Of a DNA stretch of 64,000 nucleotides, positions 1 through 13,281 are shown one piece after another. The notes beneath the pieces were generated by a model. The model searched no databases, was not told where the DNA came from, and saw nothing but the letters and a program-made list of their open reading frames with translations. The first letter of the stretch is position 1, and each line of letters opens with the position of its first letter. This DNA is from Pithys albifrons albifrons (Eukaryota; Chordata; Aves; Passeriformes; Thamnophilidae), in assembly GCF_047495875.1 (NCBI RefSeq), contig NC_092471.1:11739001-11803000 (forward strand), given 5' to 3'. Position numbers and translations under genes: made by a program.

Positions 1-1934
1 AAACACCAGCCCTGCACTTGGCACAGGCTCACATCACATCCACAGACATGAACAGACTTGAAAGCAGGCCAGCTGCCAGATCAGGTGTCTACTTCCCATT
101 GTTGCCCTCCCTGAAAGAGAAGTAGTGAGAGCAGCAGGACAGACAATATCGTGTCACTCCATACTTCAAAATCAATCTCTGTCTGTCACAGCATGGATAG
201 CAGGGGCACACATCACACATCTGCTCAGTGCTGCACAGAGAAAGGGGTGAGCTGACCTGCTGGGTGCCCATGAGGACTTTTCCCAGGGGAACAGCTCTGC
301 AGTGTGACAATGGGAAAGGTGGTGCAGGAGCTCCAGAGAAACACAAAAATGACAGTAATCCCTCACTGCCTGAGAGAGGAAGGCAGCCTGTTCCCCTACA
401 CAAGCAGCTCTGCAGGGATTAGCACCAAGAACACATCTGCAATAGCACTGTAAGCCTGAAGCAGAAGATGCCCTGCTGTCCTCTCCCTGTCCGTTTTCCC
501 TCTTCCTCTCTTGCCTACCCAAAGAGGGCTGAGGTTCAGCACAGCCCGGTGACAATGAGCAATAAGGTTATGTATAACTGGGTTGGCACTGTATGGATCA
601 AACTGGCTTTTGTTAGCCAGCAATGACGGGTTCAGTGGTGCATTCCTGACTCCAAGCACATTCCCGCTGAAATCTGCCACCAGGCTGCCAGGACAAGGAG
701 AACGGGATCAGTACCAAAAGCTACTGTCATTCTCACCTCACCCATTTAAATACATGTTTATTGGCAGTGGCAGAGGTTTGCTCTCTCTGCAGTCACTGAG
801 AGGACACAAGTAAACTTGAATGAATATTGTCACAGCCTAGGTCAACTGATAGATGATTCTGTTATTTAACATAGCTGATTTAATAATAGTAATTTCTAAA
901 AGCAGAAACACATATTTTATTCTTCCTATTCACTAACAAAGGCTACAGTGAAATTTAGCTTGGCATTGACTGGGTTTTGTGAGTTAAAGGGGTAAACTCC
1001 ATTAATGTTCTGCTGATAAAATGTTATTTGAACTCATTCTATTGTCTTTTCCTTTGCCAAGATCTCCAATTCCTTTTTTCCCCCTGCTACTCCCAATCTG
1101 TGCTCCAGGCTACATAAAACCAAAGCTAGGCAGCAGAATATTTCCTTTTATTGCCTGTTGATAAACTGGCAGTCTGCAGGGATTGCTCCATACAGCCTGT
1201 TCCACAGAAGCAGCCCCACAAGTTGCTGCTGCTCTGCTACCAGGACTTTGTACAACAGGATTGCAAGAAATGCCCCAAACTTGCATCCATCCCTGTTTCT
1301 AAACAGCAAGATTACCAGAGTCTAAAGAATCACCACCAGATTTAATGTAAAAGTGTAAACTGGGACTTTCTTCTAAGCTAAAAAAGAACACTTTAATGAT
1401 TACAATATTCTGCTTTAACATTCCTGACCAAACAGTTGGGCTACTACGTGAGACCACTGGGAACCAACCCAAAACTGATTTATCTGGTTTTGCTTGCCAA
1501 GCTGAATGACAAGCTGAAAACTGAAGCAATCAATTATGTTTTGAAACTAGTTGCCTCAAATAGTTGCCTTTTGAAAATAGTTCCTCAGTCCATGGTATAA
1601 AGAATAATTAAGAAAGTGCAGCACCCCTCCCTTTTGGCTGACACAGTGCAGATAAAACTACCTCTATTACAAAAATCTCAACTCTCCATCCAGAAATAAA
1701 AACTGAAAAGAAGAATATAAATTCAGGACTGTGCTGGCAGAGAAGAATGCAATTTACACCTCTGCCATCTTGATGCTACATGGAACATATTAGTTAAGAG
1801 TGAGAAACTAACATAAGGAAAAGAGAAGAGCAAAGGTGAAGAAAAGGAAACAGAACAATTTGGCAAGAATAGTTCTGAGTGTTTTTCTTTATTTAATATA
1901 TTTAAGGCTACCAGGAAGAGTGTGCTAATGAAAA
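1..1934. other. unique noncoding DNA, no gene recognised
   Basis: No recognisable gene, repeat family or RNA gene is seen. Several short open frames lie on both strands, including overlapping ones on the minus strand at 89-680, but they lack protein-like composition and recognisable domains. A 64-codon plus-strand frame at 1151-1345 is cysteine- and glutamine-rich (five Cys in its first 40 residues or so), but it has no plausible splice donor at its end and is probably chance. The stretch reads as intronic or intergenic bird DNA. Confidence 0.6.
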
Positions 1935-2175
1935 ATCATTAGCTGATGATATCAGGTTAGGAGACCTGATCAATACACAAAGGAGGAACCAAGCATCACG
2001 CAAGAAGAACTAGGGATCAAAGATGAACATCCAGAATTGAAGAACTACGAGAGTTTTTCTGTAAAGTGGAAACTCTGGAGACAACTGAGGAAGAGAAAGA
2101 CTTGGGAGCATGGCTAAAGACACAGCAAACACAGTGCTTAGTGTGCATCAACCAGCCAGCCTTAGCAGGGACCCA
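1935..2175 (+). repeat. very decayed CR1 LINE relic (reverse-transcriptase region)
   Basis: Translated on the plus strand, the start of this stretch reads LADDIRLGDLINTQRR. This resembles the CR1 reverse-transcriptase segment around the catalytic FADD box, where family members read FADDTKLGG followed by a D/N-T-x-x-GR stretch. About 130 bases further on, GAAAGACTTGGGAGCA at about 2095-2110 matches the CR1 segment that normally reads GAGAAGGACTTGGGGGT, at roughly the expected distance. Both the spacing and the reading frame are degraded, and neither end is recognisable. It is likely an old insertion predating the other three copies. The call rests on remembered family sequence rather than an alignment, so the limits are approximate. 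Confidence 0.4.
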
Positions 2176-5100
2176 GAGGTACTAATGCAACTAACTCTGC
2201 CAGCACTGGAGAAAATTCAAGGCTGATAACAGTGATGTCTTTATATTTGTCATTAAAAAAACCTCTTGAAGACAAATGTTATTTTTGCCCCCAAATGAAT
2301 GGGTATATATTGACCAAAAACTGACTAAAGATAAAATCTACTTGGGGAAAAGAAGTATCAGAGAAAAACTTTCTGCAACAGTCTTCAAATAATGGAAACA
2401 GCAGGGAAGGGAGTAGTCTGAGTTTAATGTATTTGTGAATGGGAATGTTTTGTATGGCATGAACAGAATTGCAATTCCCTGCACTGGCAGGCTGCTGGAC
2501 AATGCTCTGGGAAGCAATCCCCAGCCCACTGCTCTTGTGCTCCACTGGCAGGAGTCACCTTGAGCTGGATGATTCTGCAGGATTAAGGCCTAAGGGAATT
2601 CATCATATTTAATATTAAAGACTTGACTTTGACACAATTTCAATTGACTACAACAAATCAAAGCAAACCCTGCAATAAATGTCTTCATAATGCCTTGTGC
2701 TGTAGCTGTACTTTGAAAGTCCAAAATCAATAAAAACAAAATGGTGACATATGTTTGTATTATTTGGAAAGCTAAATGCATGCAAGGGATCTGTCACTGC
2801 AGGATTAATAGAGTACAAGATGTTCTGTTTGTTGGGCATCTGATTGTCTGTCTCATAATATGAATTTTGAAATAGCTAGGGATTTCTGCTAGTGCATTTG
2901 CAGGTTTATGCTGAATTTCATATTAACAATAAATCATCCTGTATGTATAGTTCTCTTTTTCAATTTACTGCAACATAACTTCATCAATCCACATAGGGAA
3001 TAGGGCCATACGCATAATGAGTGGAAATCTGATAATAAAATATTAAGTAAGACAACGAAACAAAAACATTTGAAATATTAATACTAAGGCTCTAAAATAC
3101 CCCTCATTGCTATTCAGCCTACATTTGGTGTGCACATACCTCTTACATGTGGGTGGAGTGACAGCAGGAGAGTGCCAAGTAGCCTACTCTAATGACTGCA
3201 AAATACTCTACTTGATATTAAGAAAACCATTTAACAATGATGTAAATGAAAATAAGATGTATTCTGCTGTGAGTTGAAAGATATTATTTTTACTCTAGTT
3301 GGTAAAATTACCTTTGACCAAGTAATTATTTACTACCTTAGGTTCTTTTCTACACACTGAGTGCTTCACAAAATGAACGTGAATGTATTTGTTAGACTGA
3401 TTCTCGGCCATCTCCGTGTCTGTCCTAATGAGGCAGAGAATTCCTGACACAGTGAGGTCCCTGTGGTGCTGGGTGGCTGCAGAGCCAGCACTGAGCCTGT
3501 GCTTCAGCATTCTCTTGACTTCAAGCAGCCCCTCTCTGAAGACATTGAAGCTCATGCTTACACTGAAGCACATGCTGCCACACTTGTCAGCCGTGGGAAC
3601 TCTGCATATACCTACGTACTTACCAGCAATCAGGGCACATAACTTTTACTCTTGCCCTTTTGGTGTCTCCTGCAGATTCAAACACTGAAGTCTCTGGAAT
3701 GAACTCCAGTCTTGGATTCAGTTTTTAAATACATATATATTCAAAACCCATAGGCAAAACTTTTTCAAGATCAAATGCTTTTTGGTATTCCACAAAATAC
3801 AGCTCTCCCATCCCATGTGTCATGCAAATAGGCTCATGAATTGAGTAATTCTCCTCAGCTAACCAGGATCATATTTACTTAACTGATGTGAACAGACAAA
3901 GGAAAATATACCACTTGCTCAATGTGTGCAAAATTTATGGTATGTAGCTAACATAATGTGTTTAACAATTTTATCCAAGTTTCAATCTAGGACAAAACAA
4001 ATATGTTCACATAATCCCAAGCAATGTTATAGCAGTTGCCTGCAGTAAGTGATTTAAAGTTTTAATTAATCATTAAATACACTGTACACATACAGGTTTA
4101 TCTTTTTAAATAAAAAGATGCAGAACTTCCAGAGTCATTAACAATTTAATAAGCTGTTTAAACAAGAGAAGTCTTTGAAATGCTTGATCTGTGTCTATGC
4201 CTTCTAAGCATCATGCAGTAATTTATTGTTTTCACAAATTGCTTGTCAGCTGGACAAAAAGAAACTGTTCTGCAATTACCTCCATTCTCAAAAGTCTATA
4301 TAATCTTCGTATCAATGGGTACAATAAGTATATGGAATCGGGTCAAATATATTTTTCACTGAGAAAATGTTAATTGGCCTTAGTTATGCCATTAAGAATT
4401 GCAGAGAACCCAAGGAAAAAATGTCCTACTGTCAGATAATAGGGCTGCAGTATCTACATTTTATTTGCAATAACGTAAACAGTCAACAGCAATAATAACC
4501 AAGTAGAACATACCAGACTTGACAGGATAAAGTCAACTGCAGGACACTGGTCATGCAACTCTAGGTTGTCAAAAGGTCATCACATATCTTCACCTGTATT
4601 TAGGGGGTTATTTACCTGGACTTTCAACCAGTTTCACCTCCAACTTAGGCTCAATTTTTGCCAAAGGAGAGTGAGTTAGTAATGAGGCTGACCTTCAGCA
4701 TTGCAGAGCCATTTTAGCTCTCCCCTACTTGAGCTGGATTTGGGTAATCATGGCACAAATTTGCTATAAATGTGAAACTGCACATGTGCAGCTCAAGGCT
4801 TCACTTTCCTTGACTGGATATTATGCAAGGAACAGAGGCAGGGAAGATTCACTCTAACACCTGCCTAAATTCATTCCCAATTTGTCTCATCATATTAAAT
4901 TTGTGATGAATGCAGCCGATGGCATCAAATGAGCTTTCTCCTCGCTGCCTTCCCACAGTAACCTACAGACTTCTATCAGTCTGTGACCTTCAGTAACAAA
5001 CTCCTACCAAGAATAACAGTTTGAGTGAATATTGTGACTAAAGGCACCTGGTGGGCCATAATTTGACACTTGGTGTCAGGGTAGAGTCACTATATAAAAC

Positions 5101-5451
5101 TAAACCACTGAAAAGTCCAGCTGCAGCTCTGAGACTCTGAGCAGAACTGCACTGTGGAAATCTGATGAACACCATGACCAGCCCCATCTGCCTTCAGTAC
5201 CTGAGTATAACCATCCACGAAATTTGCCCTGTAGTGCTCCCCTTCTTTAACAGGTAGCTTTTTTATAGCTTTCTATTATTGCCACATAGTATTTAGTCAA
5301 TAGAGGGAAAATCTTACTGCTTTTGAAAGTCTAATACCAGTCTCTAAGTGCTTCTTATGCAGACAGCTGACAAGTAGCCATTACTGATTTACATTGAGAC
5401 TTGCATTCTGGTTTTATTGTATTTTTAGTTATTTAATTAATATTGTTACAG
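2176..5451. other. unique noncoding DNA, no gene recognised
   Basis: AT-rich unique sequence without a recognisable gene or repeat. It contains an 18-bp AT-rich inverted repeat at 4101-4118 (arms TCTTTTTA and TAAAAAGA around AA), of a kind common by chance in such DNA. A 46-nt minus-strand segment at 3624-3669 has a good splice donor and an acceptable acceptor, but it is discussed among the rejected items. Confidence 0.6.
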
Positions 5452-5510
5452 AGAAACAGAACTAATCTAAAATTTGACCCCACTGATTTCAATATCCAGC
5501 TCCTGCTGTG
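5452..5510 (+). other. weak candidate exon, plus strand
   Basis: A 59-nt segment follows a T-rich tract ending TATTGTTACAG and is followed by GTAAGTGAAA, a near-consensus donor. Only one of the three frames is open; it contains NLKFDPTDFNIQLLLW, which is reasonably protein-like. The other two frames stop within six codons. Intron phases would be 0 in and 2 out. No partner exon with matching phase was found nearby on this strand. Chance pairings of good acceptor and donor are expected several times in 64 kb, so this is weak evidence of a real exon. Confidence 0.15.
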
Positions 5511-8500
5511 GTAAGTGAAACATCCTATGGAAATTTCTGAGAAGAGTGTAGTGATTAATCTCATCTAAATTCATGGACTTCAATACACAGCACTCACAAA
5601 TGTAATAATGCAGTCCAAGTTCTCTTTTCTGAAATAGCTTATAAAACCTTGTTTCATAGCATAAAGTTTAACCATTTTTTAACTGCAGAGGCAGTAATGG
5701 TGCTTGTCAGTACTTGCTGGTTACTAACACCCACACTGGCACCTCACCATGATGAATCATTACACCTTATTCCCAAAGTCACATTGCTTTGTTTTATGTT
5801 AATGAAGTAAAGGAATGCAACACAATTGACCTGTCACAGCAAAGCAACTGGAAAAAAACTTGTTTTTGAAAATGCAGGTTAAGGAAGAACTTGCACATGT
5901 CTCCAAGGCTGAACCTTTCAAAATGTGCTGTTTGGGATGTGTGATGTTTGGGCTTTCTAAGGTGGCTTTGACATTTGGTTACCACCCCCAACCAAGCATT
6001 GTGAATTATTTTGTTCATTTCACATCCAAGATCCTACATGCTTTTCAAACACTAAAAGCACATACTAATGCACATAGACTTAAAATAATAAGCTCTGAAC
6101 TTCTCATTGCCTGCCATCTAAACTGCAGAATTACTTAAGAACTGAAAAGCTTTAGAGATCAAAAATGCTCAGTCTTAACTAGAGCAGCCATTCAAAACAG
6201 AGTGAGATCTGCAAACTGTCAGTTAAACAAGGGAAAGAGCAGAAATTCTTCTAACAGAGATACAGAAATTAATCTGGGCAATTCTGCTGCCAGCAATGGA
6301 CAGTGGTGGTAACAGGACTTGTAAGACTGGTATGATAAGTAAACAGCTGGGAAGAGAAACTTTGGCTGGATGGCAACAAGAGGACTTCCACTGATGGAAG
6401 AAACAGCCTTGCAGTGGGCAGGTTTCCAGAGCCATCCATCAACATACACATAAGAAATGCTCCTGGAGCCATAGAAACACTTCAATCCTTTTAAGTCTTC
6501 TATTCTGGAAAAAAAAAGATGCTGAATTCAAACAAGCCTAATATTTCTAATTATATGATCCTATCACATGATTTAACCTGTGTACTCACACAAGCACATT
6601 CTCTATAACTTACATCCTGCATGTCTCAATAACATATTCTGGATAATGTCAGTGGGTGAACTGCAGAGACCCGGTGAAGAATCCATAGCAAACAAAGTGG
6701 AATAGACTGCCTGTCATTAGGGGCTCCAGCATTTGCTCACTAGGATCAAAGTGATTCAAAGTAAAGGTTGCCTTTATGATCCTAAAGTCATACTTAGGTT
6801 GTAAGAAATTACATTTTCTGTGTTTCAGATACTTTGGAAGACCTCTGAAGACAATGTGGTGCTTAATAGATATGTTTGTTCTTATTTACCTCATTTTTTT
6901 TACCCTAATTTTGTTGTAATTGTTTCACAGTGTCTCTGGGCATTATGAGCCATTTTATTTCCCTACACATTGTGTCACAATCTCTCATTAATATCAATGA
7001 GATGTATAAGCTTCAAAAGCCACTCAGCATTTGGCAGGATTAGGACAACTTCATGAAGCAGCATTGAAATAAACTTTAAAAAAAGACTTGCAGCACTTAG
7101 CACTGCAGTGGCATGTTACATGTTAGTTGCATGCCTTGCTTAATCTTAACCAAAAACTTCATTGAATATGGTTTCCTACAGAGGAATATCAGTATGCATT
7201 TTACTTGTATACATCAGAATTTTGAGGCCAGCTGACGATTTATGTTTTCTGAAGAACTAAGGGAGATAACTCCAGCTGGGTTGGAAAGGTAAAGCTAAAC
7301 CAAGGGAGACAGAAGCAAAGTACTGCATCACTAACGCAGTGACATCCACTGAACAGATTGAAATGAGCTAGAAAAATAAATGGAAGTCTGAAAGCACAGT
7401 GTGGGGCTATGGATCCAGGCCCTTATATAAGAGTTATGCCATACAAAGGAAATAAAACATCGTTTGACTTACATTCCTCACCATGCCATCCATTACAGTG
7501 GTGTTGCCAGACAAGAGTTAGGACAGATTTAGCCCTGTGCAAGTTGTCTTCCAAATGCCAGTACATAAATTATGATATTCTGTCCCCATTTGAACACTCA
7601 AGTGGCACTGAAGTGGATATTTGTGCCTCACAGTCTCACTTTTCCACCAATATGCAGAAATGGGAATCCTCAGGCACCTACATTTACAAATTAAGCAAAC
7701 ATTATTCTGTAACAAATGACTACACATTCAGAAATTATTTTAAAGCAATCTGAAAAAAAGCCTACAGGGGTTCTACAGATTTATTGCAGAACAAAAACAA
7801 CATTAAACCACAAAATATAGAGAAAAAAACATCATTTCCCATATGTTCAATGTGCAAAATGGATATACAGCCCTTTAGGTAGCAATAATAATAAAGAAAA
7901 GTCATCTGGGTCAAATGGCATATTTCTATTTATTATTAGCATTATTTAAACTAGACTTGAGGTGTACAGAGTGTTCTAAAAACAAATAAAAAATCTGACA
8001 GATCCCTTCCCTGAAAAACATACAATCTGCAGTAGGAGAATCAAAGCATAATAACTTTTAAGTTTCCACAGTGAGGGAAAATGTCACAACAAAAAACATG
8101 TTTCAAAGTTTTTGGCTGTGAAGTGAAAGGCTAATTTAAGGGTTTTTTCTTTTTATTACAGAACAAGCAGTAGTCTGGCTTCAGATGAGCTCCTCCAGTA
8201 ACACAGCTGAAGCTACAAACAGGACTATCTCTGATACTACCAAGCAAACATAAAACAACAAGAAGCCCCATAAAACAAAAGAAACCACAGATCTCATTTG
8301 TTGGGTGCCAGCAGTGCACTATATATATATTTCAGAAGAGCTCATGTGGAGTGAGGCAGAGTTTCAAGGCAAGGCAAGTCTCAGATGATTTCCTATCGTT
8401 AAACTAACACAGAGTATTTTATTAACCACATTTCAGTATTTGGTAGAAGTGCCAAATCCTGCCTGGGTTTTTCTCAGGATGTTGTCTGGCTCACACCTGA

Positions 8501-9829
8501 GAATGATCCCTATGTCCCCTGTCCAGGGAGTTTGTAAACAAACTTTGAAGCTGCTCATCACCCAAGCGGGGTGTCCCCCGATGCACCCCCTAAGGAGCCC
8601 TTGTGCTGAAGAGGGTCCCAGCGGGGCACAGAGCACCTTCAGCAGAGAGGAACTAGACAACAGCAGCAGGTTTGTGGGGCTGGAGACCTCCACAAGTGTC
8701 ATATGTTGAAACTAGAAAAGTATATGCAAGAGCACTTAACTGCTCAAATATCAGGTGAGACTTTGCTGAGTGAGCCTGGCACAATGAAGCCAGTCTTCCT
8801 GTCTGTCTGTGTTGCAAGCAGATACTCTTGCTCACGGGTGATCCACAAACTCTTTCAACATATATAAAAACTAATTTCTGGTGCCCCACAGCATAGCAAG
8901 ATGTAAAAGAAATCTAGAATGGATAGAAGTGTTACAGTTTTACTATAAGAAACAAGGCACATGGACTGCTAGGGAGAAAGTTTGGAGGAATTACAGGTAC
9001 AGCATACCTTTGTAGATCTGTGTGATATATTTATATATATAATATAAAGGGGCACACATATGCATAAATACATAAGAACAAAAACGACACACTAAAGCAT
9101 TTCTTTCTGTTTTGCCTTCCACCTTTGTGTTAAAACACAATGCACAAAGAAATATTTACATTTACAGAAGTGTCATGCATAAAAAATAATTACAACATTA
9201 AATCTTTCCAAATATAGATGAGATGTACAAAATTAAACTCAGCATTTAGTGTAGAGGGAAAAAATCCCTCAGATTAAGATTACTGATATGGAGAGGACCA
9301 GCTTTCAGGTCTTCTCTCTGATTTTTATGGTGTCATCATACTTTTGTCCACCTCATTCTGATCCTCTCCCCAGCATCCTGCATTAACTAGTCCCCACTGC
9401 TGGAGACATCACCCCCAGCCATGCTCACGGGTGCTGATTTTATTTCTCTCAGTAATTTCTTTAATGTTTTGTGTGCGCACAGTACCCAGTATTTCAGCTC
9501 AGATTTACACAACAACTCTGCTATTTCCTACATGCAAGTGCATTCCTCCAAATTGGATTTCTGAATATAATGCAAGAACATTTTGCTTACAAAAAAACTG
9601 GTTTATTAGCAACATAAAATTGTCAGTTGTTTATGCCCCACTTGTAAATACCGAGACACATTAACATAAACTTGCCAAATGGAAGGTGGAGGAAGAGTGG
9701 GCTGTTTTCCTTCCAATCCTTCAAAAGGAGACCAAAAGAATAAATAAAATCAAGCATGGTGGGAAGAGTTACTATTCATTCTTGTAATTCATCTCTGGCT
9801 CCAAAGAGGAGACACATGGCCTGGAGGAC
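5511..9829. other. unique noncoding DNA, no gene recognised
   Basis: No gene or repeat family is recognised. At about 8440-8720 the sequence is less AT-rich and both strands are open for 89 codons, with no domain visible in either. A FOX-like site (TGTAAACA) lies near 8530. Short TA-rich runs occur near 8320 and 9030. A 47-nt minus-strand exon-like segment at 6614-6660 is treated among the rejected items. Confidence 0.6.
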
Positions 9830-10110
9830 ATGAACGTGCCCAGCCGTGGCCAGAGTCCCCTTATTTACTGCCCTGAGACCCAGCCACGTTTGCCGGCTTG
9901 ACTTTACGGGAGAATGTGTTGGCTCATCTTGTGAAAATATATTGTCAGGCTATATATTTTAAATGCTGTCTACCCTCCTTGTAAGAGTCAAGACCTAATC
10001 AATCCTTTATGTTATAACCAGGTGTAAGTCATAAAGGGGTTGTTATTACAAAATTTTATGGAGTGAGGCGCTTAGGTACTCATGCAGCAGAGGGTTATAA
10101 CAGCCACTGT
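9830..10110. promoter_or_regulatory. candidate conserved noncoding block
   Basis: This stretch holds several CpGs (CAGCCGTGG, CCACGTTTGCCGG, TTTACGGGAG, GAGGCGCTTAGG) inside otherwise AT-rich, CpG-poor DNA. It also has runs of T/A-rich words typical of developmental enhancers, such as GACCTAATCAATCC. Retained CpGs in a methylated vertebrate genome often mark sequence under constraint or kept unmethylated. There is no open reading frame of note, so a regulatory role is more likely than coding. No alignment was possible, so this is inference from composition only. Confidence 0.2.
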
Positions 10111-11649
10111 GCCCTCATGTTTTCAGGTACTGCTGTCAAAATTTCTACCCACTGGTCAATTTTAAATATTTTCCATTACTCTGAACCCACTGGTTTCAAA
10201 TTCTAGAGTTACCTCTGTTGTTGGTCTACAAGATCAAAATTACTCAGCCACAGAAAGAGCCAAATAAGACTCGCCAGGATATTTCAGTTTGGAGGCCAAA
10301 GCTCACTGCTGGCATGTCAGAGCACTGAAATTGAGTTTGCACCTCTGTTTTGGAGAAATAAGGGCAGTTATTAGAGTAGAATTACAAAGAATCCTTTACA
10401 GACTGTGCAATGTTTAAAAGGTCAGATTATAAAGACGGTAATCTAGTCTTAAAATAAAAGTCTGAAGCAATAGCAAAATACAGCAGTTCAAAATATATGT
10501 GTGGACCCCACTGTGGAGTTACCAAAATGTCAAGGCAACAAGTAAATCCTAACTAAATTTGACTTCATACTTATTTCAGGTTATGACCATTTTTTCAGTT
10601 TAGCTTAAACCACTGGAACATAACTGAAACTGAGAAGGCCCATATAGACTTACCTAATCTCATTTCACCCCCAGAAAGAGTTAAACAAATGCAATAAGTT
10701 ATTGCAAAGGGCTAAACTCTTATTTTATTTGAGAAGTATAAACCAATTTTACTTAGTATAACCCATGATTTGTCTTCCCATTCACTCCATGCACTGCAAA
10801 ATCCCATGTGAACATCTCAGTTTTGGTTAGAAATTGGGTGCCCCTTTTACATTTCTTGTAACACTTGGCTCTTTGAAAACTGTTCCCTATGAAATTGCTG
10901 AACAGGCCCATGTCCTCTGCATAACAGGGAGGAGATGCAAGCTCGTGGTGGCCACCATGAAGTGACAGTGCTTGTACAGAGCAATACACTGTTCAGTGCT
11001 TGTACTGCAACACCCACCGTGTCCTGCACACCCACTGACCCACACTTCCCAAGGAATAACCCCAATGACTTCACTTTCCAAAGTCTCTGGGTTTAGAACC
11101 CCAACAGATTTCCTCATAACTGAATTTTATATGCACATTATGCATCTGCCATTGGCATTCAAGCTCTCCTCTCACAAATTTCCTGCAGTGGTCTGTGCTC
11201 CTCTCTCCAAATACCAGCAAGTCACTCCCTTCAGTCCCACACACCAAGCCCCACCTTTGCTGGTTTCTCACTCTGCTATTTTTGTCCTGGGTGATTCTAC
11301 CTCCTCTGTAATTTGTCAAAGTAGTTGTAACTCAAAGGATCCAGTTCCCACCCACACAGATTGAAAAAAAAAAAATAAAGCAAGACAAGATACCAGGTAT
11401 CCACAGTGCTATTACTATTATCTTGATAAAATAGCAGGGACACACATTCTGCCTGTCACAATTAAGGTGACAAATGTCTGTTTCTTTGAGGCTTGTTTGG
11501 AAGTCAATTATGCAGATTATTTCTGGAATACAGACAGATGGTGTTTTCCCCCATATGAGACAATCAAGTTGAACTTTGATATGTGCATAAAAATACTGTA
11601 ATTTGTCAAGCTCCAATGGGGCCGTTTTATCACAGATAACCAAAAGACT
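10111..11649. other. unique noncoding DNA, no gene recognised
   Basis: No gene, RNA or repeat is recognised. The longest open frame is 130 codons on the plus strand (10972-11364), without a domain, a starting context or splice signals, and partly overlapped by open frames on the other strand. An A-run at about 11364-11375 is a plain homopolymer. Confidence 0.6.
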
Positions 11650-12090
11650 ATATGGATTTTTATATTTGCCTCTTTTCGATTAACACAGCCTATGTTTCTT
11701 TTTATTCCAATTTTTATTTTTAATGGAGGCTGTGCTATGTTTCATCTTGAATCCAAATATTGATCTTTCAGTTTAGTCTTCAGGTTTTGATTAACGCAGA
11801 AGGTTGCCAAGTGAATGGCTTTTTGTTTGTTTTCTGTTAATTCTTTTTTTATTATTCACTTGCTGCAGTAAATTTTCCTCTTATTGTCCAACCAGTGAAA
11901 AGAAAAAATGGATTGATTTGAGCACCTAAATAATTTACAATGCAGAGCTTTTTGAAAAGACTGATGCAATGTTGACCTTCATTTTTGCCCTTCTCTTGTT
12001 GACAATAGAACATTTTTTGATTGACTTGAAAGGAAAGAAAGGAAGAAGATTGATTTTGACATGTTAATCATGGTTTAATTCAACAAAAGC
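11650..12090. promoter_or_regulatory. candidate conserved noncoding block with repeated GATTAAC motif
   Basis: An AT-rich block with an unusual concentration of transcription-factor-like words. GATTAACACAG (11678-11688) and GATTAACGCAG (11789-11799) differ at one base and lie 111 bp apart in the same orientation. A PBX-like TGATTGAC sits near 12018, a SOX-like paired motif TTGACAATAGAACA near 12000, and several ATTGATT words lie in between. No reading frame stands out. Such motif-dense AT-rich islands are typical of vertebrate developmental enhancers, but without a cross-species alignment this remains inference. Confidence 0.3.
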
Positions 12091-13281
12091 TTTTGAAAAT
12101 GAGTGTATAGAAAGACACGTTTTTTAAAAAGAGAAAAATAAGCTGTTGTTAAGTATGAGAATTATTATAAATATTTTTCTTGTAATTTTCTTTCTGAGGC
12201 CAAATTTCATGCTCCTATTTAAAAAGTGAGTTATATTTATTTTTATTAACAAAGGTTCTGAGAGTCTGAACTCCTCTTCATCATTCCTCAATAGGTTTGC
12301 TAAGCAATAAGAACACATAGAAAAGCTCTCACAAATATAAAAAAGGGTCATCTGAAACAGACTGTGGGAGACAAAGATGCTGTTTCTTGTACAGATTTTT
12401 TATATCACTGTGGGCAAATAACAGGCTCCCAGGGAAACACAACCAGGGCTGCAGTCCAAACCAATCCAGGGATGCCTTAAACCTGCTTCCAAAGCAAAAC
12501 AAGACCTCATCAAGGGTATACATATTAACTAACATGGCAAGTTCATAACATATGCAGTCAATAATAGATGCTGTCTTACCTCTCTGAGGCTGAGTGTTAA
12601 AGGTAAGGTGAATAACACTTGCCTAATCAAGGGGTGTTTTGAAGTCTCTTGATGGAAAGACATTCAGATACTGACAGTCTTCCTTGGCAGCATTACTTAA
12701 AGTATATAGCACAAATAGGTGGTTAAATAATCATATGGGTTTAGATCTAGCCAGGCATCAAGCCAACAGGTATTTATGTGGAACAGTGTACCTACTCTTT
12801 AACTGTTAAGAGGCATGAGGTTGATTGTCAATGTTCACAAGAAGACATGGACAGCAGCCACCAAAACCCACAACATTCCTGCAGAACATAAAAACACGCT
12901 TCAAATACCTGCTCTCCTCAATCTAATTGCTAAAATACACCTGCATGATCTAGAAGTTTCTGCTCAGCATTTCTCAATAGGGACAAGCTGGCTTCTGAAA
13001 GAGCAATGTCAACAACTTCAGCCATGCCAAGTCAGAAAGTTGCTCTCAAGATATTGCTAGCAGCTCTGACCCCAACCAGCTTCCAAATAGCAAAATGCTG
13101 CACAGTGACATACCAGCCTTGCTGGGCTGGGGCAGTTACCAGTTAAAATGTCAATATTTGTACCATCTTTTCTGTTATGATGAGTGTTCAATGTTTCTGC
13201 ATACTCAGTGCCTTCATTAACAACAATGTAGTTACTCCAGATTTTCATTGGCATCATGAAGAAAAAAATGTGACCTGTCCA
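12091..13281. other. unique noncoding DNA, no gene recognised
   Basis: No gene or repeat is recognised. On the minus strand near 12587-12655 a GTAAGA donor follows a short open frame, but the upstream acceptor is weak (see rejected items). The rest is AT-rich unique sequence. Confidence 0.6.

Noticed and set aside
3624..6660. Two minus-strand exon-like segments, 6614-6660 and 3624-3669, with good donors and matching intron phases (1 to 1)
   Set aside because: Joining them would create a TGA stop codon at the junction, so they cannot be consecutive coding exons. Individually they are too short to support.
8523..8545. Near-palindromic FOX-like site
   Set aside because: A single motif of this length is expected by chance and no supporting cluster surrounds it.
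12587..12655. Minus-strand open frame ending at a GTAAGA donor
   Set aside because: The acceptor is weak, alternative acceptors give different frames, and the peptide has no protein-like character.
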